From Erwinia sp. JUb26 (GTDB lineage Bacteria > Pseudomonadota > Gammaproteobacteria > Enterobacterales > Enterobacteriaceae), in contig NZ_RJVB01000009.1 in NCBI RefSeq assembly GCF_003751505.1, positions 1 through 64,000 on the forward strand: a DNA stretch of 64,000 nt. The letters run 5' to 3'. The position numbers were made by a program, and so were the translations under genes. Numbering within the stretch: the stretch's first letter is position 1; every line of letters begins with the position of its first letter. Positions 20,533-29,898 of the stretch are shown piece by piece. Below the pieces are notes generated by a model. That model had not been told where the DNA came from and searched no databases. It worked only from the letters and a program-made list of their open reading frames with translations.

Positions 20533-21816
20533 ATGGCTGATAAAAAAGCGACGCTAACCCTCGAAGGCGAAGCTCCTATTGAACTTAATGTGCTAAAAGG
20601 CACGTTAGGTCAGGAAGAGATTGATGTCCGGGCTTTAGGTTCTAAAGGGTATTTCACCTTTGATCCAGGCTTTACCTCTACCGCGTCCTGCGAATCTAAA
20701 ATTACCTACATCGACGGTGATGAAGGCATTTTGCTGCATCGTGGTTTCCCTATCGATCAGCTGGCTCTGCATTCCAACTACCTGGAAGTGTGCTACATCC
20801 TGTTAAACGGCGAAGCCCCAACGAAAGCCCAGTTTGACGAATTCAGAACGACGGTCACCCGCCACACCATGTTGCACGAGCAGATCCATCATCTGTTCCG
20901 TGGCTTCCGTCGTGACTCGCATCCGATGGCCGTCATGTGCGGCGTCACCGGTGCGCTGGCAGCCTTCTATCATGATGCTATGGACGTTAACATCGAACGT
21001 CATCGTGAAATCGCCGCATTCCGTCTGCTGTCGAAAATGCCTACCATGGCAGCAATGTGTTACAAATATTCCATCGGTCAGCCTTTTGCCTATCCGCGCA
21101 ACGACCTTTCCTATGCCGGTAACTTCCTGCACATGATGTTCTCTACGCCGTGTGAAGAATATGTCGTGAATCCGGTGCTGGAAAGAGCGATGGATCGTAT
21201 CCTGATCCTGCACGCCGATCACGAGCAAAACGCCTCCACCTCTACCGTGCGTACCGCCGGCTCTTCCGGTGCGAACCCGTTTGCCTGTATCGCCGCGGGC
21301 ATCGCCTCGCTGTGGGGACCGGCTCACGGCGGCGCGAACGAAGCCTGCCTGCGTATGCTGGAAGAAATCAGCACCGTCGAACACATTCCTGAGTTCCTGC
21401 GCCGCGCCAAAGATAAGAACGATTCGTTCCGTCTGATGGGCTTTGGCCACCGCGTGTACAAAAACTACGATCCGCGTGCCACCGTGATGCGTGAAACCTG
21501 CCATGAAGTGCTGAAAGAGCTGGGTATGAAAGATGACCTGCTAGAAGTCGCCATGGAACTGGAGCACATTGCGCTGAACGATCCGTACTTTATTGAGCGC
21601 AAACTCTATCCAAACGTTGACTTCTATTCCGGCATTATTCTGAAAGCCATGGGCATTCCATCTTCAATGTTTACCGTTATCTTCGCGATGGCGCGAACCG
21701 TTGGCTGGATTGCACACTGGAAAGAAATGCACGATGACGGTGTGAAGATTGCCCGTCCTCGTCAGCTGTATACCGGCTACGACAAGCGTGATTTTACCTC
21801 CAGTCTGAAGAAGTAA
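20533..21816 (+). CDS. gltA: type II citrate synthase
   Basis: GltA (427 aa) condenses oxaloacetate and acetyl-CoA at the entry to the TCA cycle. It has the N-terminal beta-strand domain of the hexameric, NADH-inhibited Gram-negative type. Catalytic regions [10 protein letters not shown] and [13 protein letters not shown] (the two active-site His) and the C-terminal Asp region are intact. Strong AAGGAG 8 bases before ATG. Confidence 0.99.
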   Translation: MADKKATLTLEGEAPIELNVLKGTLGQEEIDVRALGSKGYFTFDPGFTSTASCESKITYIDGDEGILLHRGFPIDQLALHSNYLEVCYILLNGEAPTKAQFDEFRTTVTRHTMLHEQIHHLFRGFRRDSHPMAVMCGVTGALAAFYHDAMDVNIERHREIAAFRLLSKMPTMAAMCYKYSIGQPFAYPRNDLSYAGNFLHMMFSTPCEEYVVNPVLERAMDRILILHADHEQNASTSTVRTAGSSGANPFACIAAGIASLWGPAHGGANEACLRMLEEISTVEHIPEFLRRAKDKNDSFRLMGFGHRVYKNYDPRATVMRETCHEVLKELGMKDDLLEVAMELEHIALNDPYFIERKLYPNVDFYSGIILKAMGIPSSMFTVIFAMARTVGWIAHWKEMHDDGVKIARPRQLYTGYDKRDFTSSLKK

Positions 21817-21862
21817 CTGCGAGGCTGGCCTGATTTTTTAATCAGAGCTGGAAACGAGCCAA

Positions 21863-21895
21863 TAAAAAGCCGGGATCTGCATCCCGGCTTTTTTA
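21863..21895. terminator. bidirectional terminator between gltA and nei
   Basis: AAGCCGGGAT (21868-21877) pairs with ATCCCGGCTT around a four-base loop. T runs flank it on both sides, so it can end gltA on plus and nei on minus; the nei stop codon is inside the T run. Confidence 0.9.
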
Positions 21896-22684
21896 TTTCT
21901 GACAACCAGGGCACCAGTAAAACGGGCGCGAAGATAAGGTCGTTTTGACGATGGTTTCCCCACAGCGTTCACAGGCCTGCCCTGCCCGATGAAACACCTT
22001 AAAACTGAAAATCGCGCCGTGATGGCGGTTTTCATCCGCCTCACCGCGCGTTCGGTAGGAAAGGCGCGGTATCGCCAGCAGCGCTTCCGCCAGCACATCG
22101 CACTGAGCATCGCTCAGATCCTCGGCCCGATGACTCGCCGCCAGCTCCGCCTGCCAGAGAATTTCAACCCGCAGATAGTTACCTAACCCGGCAAGAAAGC
22201 TTTGATCGAGCAGCAGCCCGCTAAACTGGCGACGGCGAAAACGCTTAGACAGCAGTCGCTCGCGCACCTGCTCAACCGACAGCAAGGGATCCAACACGTC
22301 CGGCCCGACTCTGTTTAGAAAGGGATGGGCGGCCACACCGTCGGCATCCAGCAGTTCGATATCCGATGCGCTGTATAAAAGCAGCGTTTTATCCGCCGCC
22401 GACAGTCTGACCCGCAGCACGCGTTTACTGTCAGGTTGTTTACCGGTCGGCACCACGCGCCACACGCCGTAAAGCTGATTATGGCTGTAGAGCGTCAACC
22501 CGTTGGAAAAGTGGGTCAGTAGCGCCTTGCCGCGTGTCTCAATGGCCGTGACGCGCTGCCCTGTCAGTTCATTCTGATAAGTCTGTAATTCAGGAAAAGC
22601 GAACCAGACATCGGTCAGCACTTTACCTTTGATGGCGTCTTCCAGGCGGTCCGCCGCCCGGCGAATTTCAGGACCTTCCGGCAT
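21893..22684 (-). CDS. nei: endonuclease VIII (Nei)
   Basis: The 263-aa DNA glycosylase/AP lyase removes oxidised pyrimidines. It starts [14 protein letters not shown], giving catalytic Pro after Met removal and Glu, and keeps the conserved Lys near 53 (ETRGKALL). The helix-two-turn-helix region and the C-terminal zinc finger (CERCG...CPGC) are present. Length equals E. coli Nei. Confidence 0.97.
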   Translation of the reverse strand: MPEGPEIRRAADRLEDAIKGKVLTDVWFAFPELQTYQNELTGQRVTAIETRGKALLTHFSNGLTLYSHNQLYGVWRVVPTGKQPDSKRVLRVRLSAADKTLLLYSASDIELLDADGVAAHPFLNRVGPDVLDPLLSVEQVRERLLSKRFRRRQFSGLLLDQSFLAGLGNYLRVEILWQAELAASHRAEDLSDAQCDVLAEALLAIPRLSYRTRGEADENRHHGAIFSFKVFHRAGQACERCGETIVKTTLSSRPFYWCPGCQK

Positions 22685-22828
22685 GCAAACTCCGTTGCGT
22701 CATTAACCTATGATATCGGCGGCGGTGAAATGCCAAATTCCGATGTTGAGAGAACCTGGTTGTAACCTGTTATGACCGGGAACCTGAAGCCGTTACAAAA
22801 TGGCGGATAAAGACTCGGTCCACCGAAT

Positions 22829-23566
22829 CTAACGGTTGGTGACATCGATCAAATGGGCACGAAAAGCCTGCTGGAGCCGCTGCGCAAAGTTAAGCGCATG
22901 AGGACCGTCGCCGTGAAGGCAGACCGTTTCCGCTTTTACCGACACCCACTTTCCCGTCACGCTCAGCACTTCGCCGCGCTGCACCATATCCAGCGTCTGA
23001 CGAATAGCCAGCTCCACGTCGTCTATCAGCGCGCCCGGCTGCCCGCGCGGCACCAATGAACCGTCAGCCTGATAGCCGCGATCGGCAAAAACCTCTTCTC
23101 GCGTCACCAGCCCCTGCGCCCGCGCAGCCCGAATCGATTCACTCCCCGCCAACCCGACCAGAATCAGTGCCGGATCGACGGCCTTCACCGCCCGGGCTAT
23201 CGCCTCCGCCAGCGGTATTCCTCGCGCCGCCTGGTTGTACAGCATACCGTGGGGTTTGACGTGAGCCAGCCTACCGCCAAGGCTTTCGGTCAGCGCCTTC
23301 AGTGCACCGACCTGGTAAATCACCTGGGCATAAACCTCGTCCGGCGGCAGCTGCATCGCCGTACGGCCAAAGTTTTCACGGTCCGGAAAGCTGGGATGTG
23401 CGCCAATCGCCACGCCGGCATGCAGCGCCTGCCGCACCGACTGCAGCATGGTGGATGCATCGCCCGCGTGAAAACCGCAGGCGATATTAACCGATGTGAC
23501 CAGCGGCAAAAGCTCCCGTTCGCCGGGGCATCCTTCGCCGATATCGGCATTAAGATCGATTTTCAT
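22829..23566 (-). CDS. pxpA: 5-oxoprolinase subunit A (LamB/YcsF family)
   Basis: PxpA (245 aa) with PxpB and PxpC forms the ATP-dependent prokaryotic 5-oxoprolinase, converting the damage product pyroglutamate to glutamate. The N-terminus [12 protein letters not shown] and the segment [14 protein letters not shown] are family signatures. Its ATG overlaps the pxpC stop (ATGA). Last gene of pxpBCA. Confidence 0.96.
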   Translation of the reverse strand: MKIDLNADIGEGCPGERELLPLVTSVNIACGFHAGDASTMLQSVRQALHAGVAIGAHPSFPDRENFGRTAMQLPPDEVYAQVIYQVGALKALTESLGGRLAHVKPHGMLYNQAARGIPLAEAIARAVKAVDPALILVGLAGSESIRAARAQGLVTREEVFADRGYQADGSLVPRGQPGALIDDVELAIRQTLDMVQRGEVLSVTGKWVSVKAETVCLHGDGPHALNFAQRLQQAFRAHLIDVTNR

Positions 23567-24489
23567 GCCCTTAATCCCCAGGCGATCTGATCCAGCACGC
23601 GCTGCTGCTCTCTTTTGGCCTGCAGCGCCTCTTCCAGCGTGCAGTGGACAAAGTGGATCGGCTCACCCAGCCGCAGCTGCGCCAGATGATAGAGGTCGGC
23701 TTCGATCACGCAGGCGATGCGCGGGTAACCGCCGGTAGTCTGGGCATCGGCCAGCAGCACAATCGGCTGCCCTCCGGCAGGCACCTGCACCACGCCGGGA
23801 ACCAGCCCGTGCGATAGCAGTTCACGATCGGCTTCGCGCTGGAGCTTACGCCCCTGTAGGCGGTATCCCATGCGGTTACTTTGCGGGTCGAGCCGCCATG
23901 CGGTGCGCCAGAATGCCTCACGGCTGTCGACGCTGAATTCATGGTACTCCGGCCCGGGCAGCGCCCGCACCCGATTGCCCCACAGCAGCTGCCGTACACC
24001 CGCAGGTTGACTAAAATCACGCGTCGCTGCCCCCAGCGGCAGCCGATCGCCATCCCGCAGCTTTCGTCCGGCAAGACCGCCGAAACCCGCTTTCAGATCG
24101 GTGCTTTTCGATCCCAGCTGCGGTTCGACAGCAAAACCGCCATTAACGGCCAGATAGCTGCGCATACCGCGCTGCGGCATACTGAGCGTGAGGCGCTGAC
24201 CTTTTTTCACTGCCGTTCGCCAGCCGGTCCAGAGAGTCTCTCCGTCCAATTTTGCGTTGCACCCCGCTCCGGTGAGCGCGAGCCAGCCGTCGCGACCAAA
24301 TTCAGCGGTAAACTGCCCGAGAGTGATTTCCAGAACCGCCTCATCCGGTGCATTGCCCACCAGCATATTGGCCGTCTGCATCGCCGGAGTATCCAGTGCG
24401 CCGCAGCGACTGATGCCGTACTGACCCCAGCCGTTCCGTCCGGCGTCCTGAATGCTGGTGCTGATCCCGGCACGAATGATTTTCAGCAT
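23563..24489 (-). CDS. pxpC: 5-oxoprolinase subunit C (biotin-dependent carboxyltransferase family)
   Basis: PxpC (308 aa) is the AHS2-domain subunit (KipA-like), beginning [20 protein letters not shown] and containing the typical [16 protein letters not shown] region. It overlaps pxpB by 7 bases and pxpA by 4, so the three are translated as a unit. Confidence 0.96.
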   Translation of the reverse strand: MLKIIRAGISTSIQDAGRNGWGQYGISRCGALDTPAMQTANMLVGNAPDEAVLEITLGQFTAEFGRDGWLALTGAGCNAKLDGETLWTGWRTAVKKGQRLTLSMPQRGMRSYLAVNGGFAVEPQLGSKSTDLKAGFGGLAGRKLRDGDRLPLGAATRDFSQPAGVRQLLWGNRVRALPGPEYHEFSVDSREAFWRTAWRLDPQSNRMGYRLQGRKLQREADRELLSHGLVPGVVQVPAGGQPIVLLADAQTTGGYPRIACVIEADLYHLAQLRLGEPIHFVHCTLEEALQAKREQQRVLDQIAWGLRA

Positions 24490-25139
24490 ACGCCCTCCTT
24501 CTGCGGCACAAAGCGCACCCGATCGCCGGAACGCAACAGCACCGGCGGCTGCCGATCTGGGGTGAACAGTGTGGTTTGTGCCCGGCCAATCAGCTGCCAG
24601 CCGCCGGGCGTGGCCAGGGGATAAACACCGGTCTGTGCCCCGCCGATGGCAACCGATCCGGCAGGAACCTGTAGCCTGGGCTCGGCGCGACGCGGCGTGT
24701 GCAGGCGGCTATCAAGACCGCCAAGATAAGGGAAGCCGGGCTGGAAGCCGATAAAATAGACGACATATTCCACGGCGCTGTGGCAGGCAACCACCTGCGA
24801 GGCGCTCATTTCGCAGTGGCGCGCGACCTCGTCAAGATCGGGACCCGCCGGGCCACCGTAGACCACCGCGATGTCGATTAAGCGTGATTCCGGGACCTGT
24901 ATTTCACTGGTTTCCCACCACTGCTGTAGCCACTCAATGGCATCCAGAGCGGTTTGCTGCGGATCGCTCAACGCGACGGTAATATTATTCATCCCGGGGA
25001 CAACATCGATGACTTCGGGACGACCGCGCAAGCGCTGCGCCAGTCCCCATATACGCTGCTGGCTGCTCAGTGAAACCGGCGGATCCAGTTCCAGCACCAC
25101 AGTGCGTTCTCCTAACAAATAACATCGTGCTCGCTGCAC
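24483..25139 (-). CDS. pxpB: 5-oxoprolinase subunit B
   Basis: PxpB is the AHS1-domain subunit (KipI-like), with motifs [20 protein letters not shown] and TPGGWQLIG. The start is placed at GTG 25139 ([11 protein letters not shown]): an AGGAGG lies 5 bases upstream and the resulting 218 aa equals E. coli PxpB. An ATG ten codons upstream has no such support. Confidence 0.95.
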   Translation of the reverse strand: MQRARCYLLGERTVVLELDPPVSLSSQQRIWGLAQRLRGRPEVIDVVPGMNNITVALSDPQQTALDAIEWLQQWWETSEIQVPESRLIDIAVVYGGPAGPDLDEVARHCEMSASQVVACHSAVEYVVYFIGFQPGFPYLGGLDSRLHTPRRAEPRLQVPAGSVAIGGAQTGVYPLATPGGWQLIGRAQTTLFTPDRQPPVLLRSGDRVRFVPQKEGVC

Positions 25140-25262
25140 CCAAGCCTCCTGAGCGGAAGTGATCGCCATTGACGGACAGGGAAACAGTTATGCGAGATTG
25201 TCGTAACGGTGTCAACCTACGGGGCGGCGGCAGCTGCCTCCCGCAGGTTGCTGATACGGGGA

Positions 25263-26006
25263 TCAGACCGGATTATCGATATCAATAAAAGTGACATCCA
25301 GGCCGTGATGTTTGGCCAGCCACTCACCGAGCGCTTGAATACCGCAGCGTTCGGTGGCGTGATGGCCGGCACCGTAAAAATGGAGCCCCTGCTCGCGCGC
25401 GCTGTGGATGGTTTGTTCGGAGGCTTCACCGCTGATAAATGCATCAACGCCAAACGCGGCGGCGGCATCAATAAAGCCCTGTCCGCCGCCGCTGCACCAC
25501 GCGACGCGCTTAATCAGCGCCGGGGCGTTGTCGCCGCAGTGCAGAGGCGTACGTCCCAGCGTATCTTCAATGCGCTTCGCCAGCTGTTCGCCGCTAATCG
25601 GCTGGGCAAACTCGCCCCAGAACAGTAGCTGTTCCACTTCACCTTTCATCTCGATACCGAACATCTTCGCCAGCAGGGCGTTGTTGCCCAGTTCAAGGTG
25701 CGCATCCAGCGGCAGATGCCAGCCAAACAGGTTGATGTCGTTCGCCAGCAGCGTTTTCAGGCGCTGACGCTTCATCCCTTTGATAACCGAAGGTTCGTTT
25801 TTCCAGAAATAGCCGTGATGCACCAGCACAGCATCAGCCTCCAACCGCACGGCTTCATCCAGAAGCGCCTGGCAGGCGGTCACACCAGTGACGATCTTTT
25901 TAATTTCGCTCTTACCTTCGACCTGCAACCCGTTTGGGCCATAGTCCTTAAAGGCGGTGGCATTCAGTAACTGGTTAACCAGCTGTTCGAGTTCACTATT
26001 GCGCAT
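25263..26006 (-). CDS. ybgI: YbgI, NIF3-family dinuclear-metal protein
   Basis: The 247-aa protein forms a toroidal hexamer with a dinuclear metal site. Metal-ligand regions VHHGYFW (about 63-69), the Asp in LPLDAHLELGN, and GHHATERCGI near 215 are present. The exact reaction is uncertain; the family is labelled GTP cyclohydrolase 1 type 2-like. The start is set at the ATG 26006, two bases after the phrB stop; a TTG two codons earlier is possible. Confidence 0.92.
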   Translation of the reverse strand: MRNSELEQLVNQLLNATAFKDYGPNGLQVEGKSEIKKIVTGVTACQALLDEAVRLEADAVLVHHGYFWKNEPSVIKGMKRQRLKTLLANDINLFGWHLPLDAHLELGNNALLAKMFGIEMKGEVEQLLFWGEFAQPISGEQLAKRIEDTLGRTPLHCGDNAPALIKRVAWCSGGGQGFIDAAAAFGVDAFISGEASEQTIHSAREQGLHFYGAGHHATERCGIQALGEWLAKHHGLDVTFIDIDNPV

Positions 26007-26008
26007 AA

Positions 26009-27439
26009 TCAATCCATCTGTTTTCGTGCAGCTTCAAAGGCGTCCAGCGTTTGCTGGCGTGCCTGTTTATGTTCCACGATCGGCGCAGGATAATCGAGCC
26101 TTTGGTTCATTTTCTTTGCCCACTCATGGGGCTGATGAATATATTTTTCCGGCACCTGCCGCAGTTCGGGCAGCCACTGACGAATAAACTCGCCTGCCGT
26201 ATCGAAGCGTTCGCCCTGCGTGGTGGGATTAAAAATGCGGAAATACGGTGCCGCGTCGGTGCCGGTAGAAGCGGCCCACTGCCAGCCGCCGTTATTCGCC
26301 GCCAGGTCGCCATCAATCAGCTGTGACATAAAGTAGCGTTCGCCCTCGCGCCAGTCGATCAGCAGGTCTTTCACCAGGAAGCTGGCGGCGATCATCCGCA
26401 GCCGGTTATGCATCCAGCCGAGAGTGTTAAGCTGACGCATGGCGGCGTCCACAATCGGATAGCCGGTTTTGCCTTCCTTCCAGGCGGCAAGTTGCTCGGG
26501 TGCATCGCGCCAGGCGACCTTACGCGTCCAGCGGACAAAGGGCTGATGGCGGCACAGCGCCGGGTAAGCCACGATCAAATGGCGATAAAACTCTCGCCAG
26601 ATAAGCTCATTCAGCCAGACAAAAACTTTGCCGTCTTCCAGCCCGCGCGGATGCTCTTTTAGCAGTCGATATAGGCACTGGCGCGGTGACAGCACGCCGA
26701 GGGCTAAATACACCGAAAGACGGCTGGTGCCGTCCAGCGCGGGTAAGTCACGCCGCTCGGGGTAGTGCGTCACCGGTTGCTGGCTGAATTCACGCAGCCT
26801 GGCAATCGCCGCCTTTTCACCGGCGGGAAACAGCGTGCTGTCGATGGATTCTCGCGGATAGTTAAAGGGCTTCAGCGGAGAAACGTTTTTCAGCGGCCCG
26901 CTTTCGCGCACGGCCGGAGCGGAAAAACATTCGGGCAATCCTTCCTGCAGACGCTTAACAAAGGCCTTACTGAACGGCGTAAAGACCTTATACATTTCAC
27001 GATTGCCGGTCAGCACGCTACCGGGCGGCAGCAGCAGGCTGTCGTCAAATCCCTGCACCATTACATCATGATCAAACAGCACCCGCTCGGCATCAGCATC
27101 GCGCTGGCGCTCGTTAACTTCGTACTGATAGTTATAAAACATGCGGTCAACGCGGTGCTCCTGGCAGAAGTCCAGCAGCCGATCCACGGAGGCGCTGAAG
27201 TCATCACATTCGGCAAGATGCAGCTCGATGCCCTTCTGTGCCAGTGACTGCTGCAGATCCTGCAGACTCTGCCAGATAAATTCCGCCTGCTTCGCGGCCA
27301 TGCTATGGCTCTGCCACTGTTTCGGCGTGGCAATAAATAGCGCAATAACTTTCGCGCTGCCTGAGCGGCAGGCGGCATAAAGGGCATGGTTGTCGTTGAT
27401 GCGCAGATCGTTACGCAGCCAGACCAGGTGGGTTGTCAT
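26009..27439 (-). CDS. phrB: deoxyribodipyrimidine photolyase
   Basis: PhrB (476 aa) repairs UV cyclobutane pyrimidine dimers using blue light. It has the N-terminal antenna-binding domain (MTTHLVWLRNDLRINDNHAL) and the FAD-binding C-terminal domain with WLNELIWREFYRHL, the Trp electron path, and DGDLAANNGGWQWAASTGTD (about 340-360). It follows the RudS-like gene by 18 bases and is probably co-transcribed with it. Confidence 0.97.
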   Translation of the reverse strand: MTTHLVWLRNDLRINDNHALYAACRSGSAKVIALFIATPKQWQSHSMAAKQAEFIWQSLQDLQQSLAQKGIELHLAECDDFSASVDRLLDFCQEHRVDRMFYNYQYEVNERQRDADAERVLFDHDVMVQGFDDSLLLPPGSVLTGNREMYKVFTPFSKAFVKRLQEGLPECFSAPAVRESGPLKNVSPLKPFNYPRESIDSTLFPAGEKAAIARLREFSQQPVTHYPERRDLPALDGTSRLSVYLALGVLSPRQCLYRLLKEHPRGLEDGKVFVWLNELIWREFYRHLIVAYPALCRHQPFVRWTRKVAWRDAPEQLAAWKEGKTGYPIVDAAMRQLNTLGWMHNRLRMIAASFLVKDLLIDWREGERYFMSQLIDGDLAANNGGWQWAASTGTDAAPYFRIFNPTTQGERFDTAGEFIRQWLPELRQVPEKYIHQPHEWAKKMNQRLDYPAPIVEHKQARQQTLDAFEAARKQMD

Positions 27440-27457
27440 AATGCTCCCTGAATGTAT

Positions 27458-28435
27458 TTAGTATCCGTAACGCAGCCGCAGGGCTTCAGGATAAGGCGAG
27501 AAGTAGCGCTGCCCGGTCAGCCAGGGATGCGGATACTGCGTCATATAGTGTTTCAGCAGGGTAATCGGGGCCAGTAAAGGCTGGATACCGCGGCGGTAGC
27601 TGTCAATCAGCGTAGTCAGTTCCTGGCGCTGAGGCGGATTCAGCTCACGGCGGAAATAACCCTGAACGTGCATCAGCACATTGGTGTGATTACTGCGCGA
27701 GGCGGGCAGCTTCATCAAATCCATCAGCAGCTGACGATAGGCCAGAGCGAACTCCTCCAGCGATTCCCAGCGATCCATTTTGGCCACGAACGGGCCGATT
27801 TCCCGGTATTTTGGCTGCGAGTGTGCCAGCAGAAGCAGTTTGTAACGGCTGTGGTAATCCATCAGTTTTGCCCGGGTCAGACCGCCCGCCCACAGCTGAT
27901 TAAACTCATGCAGCGCATACACCCGCGCGACGAAATTCTCCCGCAGGATAGGATCGTGCAGTCGTCCGTCTTCTTCCACCGGCAGCCACGGCAGCTGCGC
28001 CATCAGCTCGCGGGTGAAAATTCCGACGCCCTCTTTTTGATTATTGTTGTTATCAGGCTGATAGACCCGCACGCGCTCCATGCCGCAGCTGGGCGATTTC
28101 GCACAAACGATGTAGCCACACAGATGGTGAAGCTGGGCCACCTTTTCAGCGGAGAATGTCTGCATCTTTTCGGTCACAGCTATATCTTTCCCGTTAACGT
28201 CGGACGCCTTACCGTTGCTAAAGCGCAGCGCTACCTCATCCCCTTCGCCTTGAGTCAGGCGCAGTGCGGGCCGGGGTGCCGGTAAACCAATCGCCATCTC
28301 CGGGCAGACCGGCTCATAGTGAAGATAAGGAGCCAGCTCTTCTGCCGCGAAAGCAGAGCGCTTATGTCCACCGTCAAATCTTACCCGCTCACCGAGCAGG
28401 CAGGCACTGATGCCAACAGGAATTTTTTTGCTCAT
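27458..28435 (-). CDS. DUF523-DUF1722 fusion, probable tRNA 4-thiouridine desulfidase (RudS-like)
   Basis: The 325-aa protein joins an N-terminal DUF523 (TudS-type) domain (about 5-160) to a C-terminal DUF1722/YbgA domain (about 190-315). E. coli carries only the second half as YbgA (169 aa). Candidate [4Fe-4S] ligands are Cys12 (ISACLLG), Cys44 (PVCPE) and Cys111 or Cys117 (VCAKSPSCG). Proteins with this architecture (RudS) have been described as desulfurating 4-thiouridine in tRNA; that assignment here is by architecture. It is the first gene before phrB, which suggests a shared near-UV/UV response role: s4U is the near-UV target in tRNA. Substrate not proven. Confidence 0.8.
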   Translation of the reverse strand: MSKKIPVGISACLLGERVRFDGGHKRSAFAAEELAPYLHYEPVCPEMAIGLPAPRPALRLTQGEGDEVALRFSNGKASDVNGKDIAVTEKMQTFSAEKVAQLHHLCGYIVCAKSPSCGMERVRVYQPDNNNNQKEGVGIFTRELMAQLPWLPVEEDGRLHDPILRENFVARVYALHEFNQLWAGGLTRAKLMDYHSRYKLLLLAHSQPKYREIGPFVAKMDRWESLEEFALAYRQLLMDLMKLPASRSNHTNVLMHVQGYFRRELNPPQRQELTTLIDSYRRGIQPLLAPITLLKHYMTQYPHPWLTGQRYFSPYPEALRLRYGY

Positions 28436-28525
28436 ATCTATACAACCTAAAAATTATTGTACAGGTTTGAGTGTAGATCAGTTTCGCTGATTTATCTCTT
28501 AAAACCTCTGTTGATGGATTTTACG

Positions 28526-28553
28526 CAAAAAAAATCCCGCACTCAGGCGGGAT
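28526..28553 (-). terminator. intrinsic terminator of ybfA
   Basis: ATCCCGC (28534-28540) pairs with GCGGGAT (28547-28553), and an eight-U run follows on the minus strand (28534-28527). It lies 65 bases after ybfA. Confidence 0.88.
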
Positions 28554-28617
28554 AGTAAACTGAAAAAATGGCATTGAATTGTTGGTTTAGCTTAAAGCTG
28601 TCGCGTTGAAACCGGGA

Positions 28618-28824
28618 TTAATAAAAATCGCAGCAGACCGACTCGGCTTCCGCCAGCCAGACTGGCTTATCGCTGGTTTTCAACCAAACCCGGTGGAGGT
28701 AGCTGTAAAAACGGGCACGGTCGGCGCGGAACAGCATGACCGGCAGCGCGAGAACACCGGCGAGCACAACCGCTGCACGACGCATGAAAATCCGCGTAGT
28801 TGAATAAGAGTGATAAAGATTCAT
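28618..28824 (-). CDS. ybfA: YbfA, small membrane protein (DUF2517)
   Basis: The 68-aa protein shares length and the motif [21 protein letters not shown] with E. coli YbfA. It has one hydrophobic segment (about 12-32). An excellent GAGGAGG site precedes the ATG. In E. coli it lies next to kdpF at the start of the kdp operon; here kdpFABCD is missing. Function unknown. Confidence 0.92.
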   Translation of the reverse strand: MNLYHSYSTTRIFMRRAAVVLAGVLALPVMLFRADRARFYSYLHRVWLKTSDKPVWLAEAESVCCDFY

Positions 28825-29127
28825 ACGTCCTCCTCAAATCGGTTAAAAAAATCGTCTGTAATCTGAGCAAAATAATAGCGCCTTTAATGTAATTTTACTA
28901 CTGATCGGACCACTTATTTTGCCTGAATTTTGGGCTATTTTCGCCCAAACTGTAATTATGTTACATGATGGTTAATAAAGACTTAAAATTACCGTTGATA
29001 TGATCGATTAGTTAACAAGTGAGCGCATCGAGAAACAGCAGTGGGCTATCCGTCGCCTCTTTTGCTAAATTAGCCACCATAATGGCGTTTCCCGGCAGAT
29101 CGGTCTGACTGCCGGTGCGGAGGAACC
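28825..29127. other. 303-base gap where kdpFABCD would lie
   Basis: In E. coli ybfA and kdpE are separated by kdpFABCD. Here only 303 AT-rich bases remain. I tested the frames just before kdpE for a KdpD C-terminus and saw no recognisable remnant; the only short open stretch (to the TGA at 29129-29131) does not resemble KdpD. A weak TATTAT on the minus strand near 28869-28874 may serve ybfA. Confidence 0.6.
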
Positions 29128-29811
29128 TTGACCACGATTCTGATCGTTGAAGATGAAAAAGAGATCCGCCGTTTTCTACGTGTGGCGCTGGAGGGCGAAA
29201 GCTTTCGCGTGGTGGATGCCGACACGCTCAGCCGTGGGCTGATTGAGGCCGCCACGCGCAAGCCTGAACTGGCGATCCTCGACCTCGGATTACCGGACGG
29301 TGACGGCATTCAGTTTATTCGTGAAGTACGCCAGTGGAGCAGCATGCCGATCATTGTGTTATCGGCACGCAGCGACGAGCAGGATAAAATCATAGCGTTG
29401 GATGCCGGTGCCGATGACTTTCTGACGAAGCCCTTTGGCGTGGGTGAACTGCTGGCGAGAGTGCGCGTTGCCCTGCGCCACCGTCCGGCATCGACCGGGA
29501 GCAGCGAGCAGGCACAAATTACCTTTAGCGACGTCAGCGTCGATATTGCCGCCCGGCGGGTCACCCGCGATGGCAGCGATCTGCATCTGACGCCGATTGA
29601 ATTTCGTCTGCTGGTCAGCCTGCTGAATCATCCCGGCAAGGTCATGACCCAGCGGCAGCTGCTGGTTCAGGTCTGGGGACCGAATGCGGTTGAGCACAGT
29701 CACTACCTGCGGATCTATATGGGCCACCTTCGGCAAAAGCTGGAGCGCGATCCCGCCCAGCCCCAGCATCTGCTGACGGAAACCGGCGTGGGCTATCGCT
29801 TTATTCCCTGA
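29128..29811 (+). CDS. kdpE: KdpE, OmpR-family response regulator (orphan)
   Basis: The 227-aa protein is clearly KdpE: receiver domain (1-115) with acidic pocket Glu8-Asp9 and phospho-acceptor Asp52 (AILDLGLPDGDG), conserved Lys in DFLTKPF, and a winged-helix DNA-binding domain with the KdpE-typical QVWGPNAVEHSHYLRIYMGH. It begins at TTG with GGAGG 4 bases upstream. The sensor kinase KdpD and the KdpFABC potassium ATPase are not in the window, though E. coli has them adjacent. The conserved phosphorylation site suggests it is still functional, perhaps with another kinase or other targets. Confidence 0.95.
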   Translation: MTTILIVEDEKEIRRFLRVALEGESFRVVDADTLSRGLIEAATRKPELAILDLGLPDGDGIQFIREVRQWSSMPIIVLSARSDEQDKIIALDAGADDFLTKPFGVGELLARVRVALRHRPASTGSSEQAQITFSDVSVDIAARRVTRDGSDLHLTPIEFRLLVSLLNHPGKVMTQRQLLVQVWGPNAVEHSHYLRIYMGHLRQKLERDPAQPQHLLTETGVGYRFIP

Positions 29812-29821
29812 ATTACGGCAA

Positions 29822-29850
29822 CAAAAAAAGGCCATTCAGAGAATGGCCTT
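29822..29850 (-). terminator. intrinsic terminator of pgm
   Basis: AAGGCCATTC pairs with GAATGGCCTT (29828-29837, 29841-29850) around a three-base loop, followed on minus by seven U. It may also stop kdpE on plus less efficiently. Confidence 0.88.
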
Positions 29851-29898
29851 AATCATGATTACCGCTGCGACTGCGTCGCCTCAGCGGCAACATCAGCC

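Noticed and set aside
29044-29131. KdpD C-terminal remnant before kdpE
   Set aside because: The short open frame ending at 29131 shows no similarity I can recognise to KdpD.
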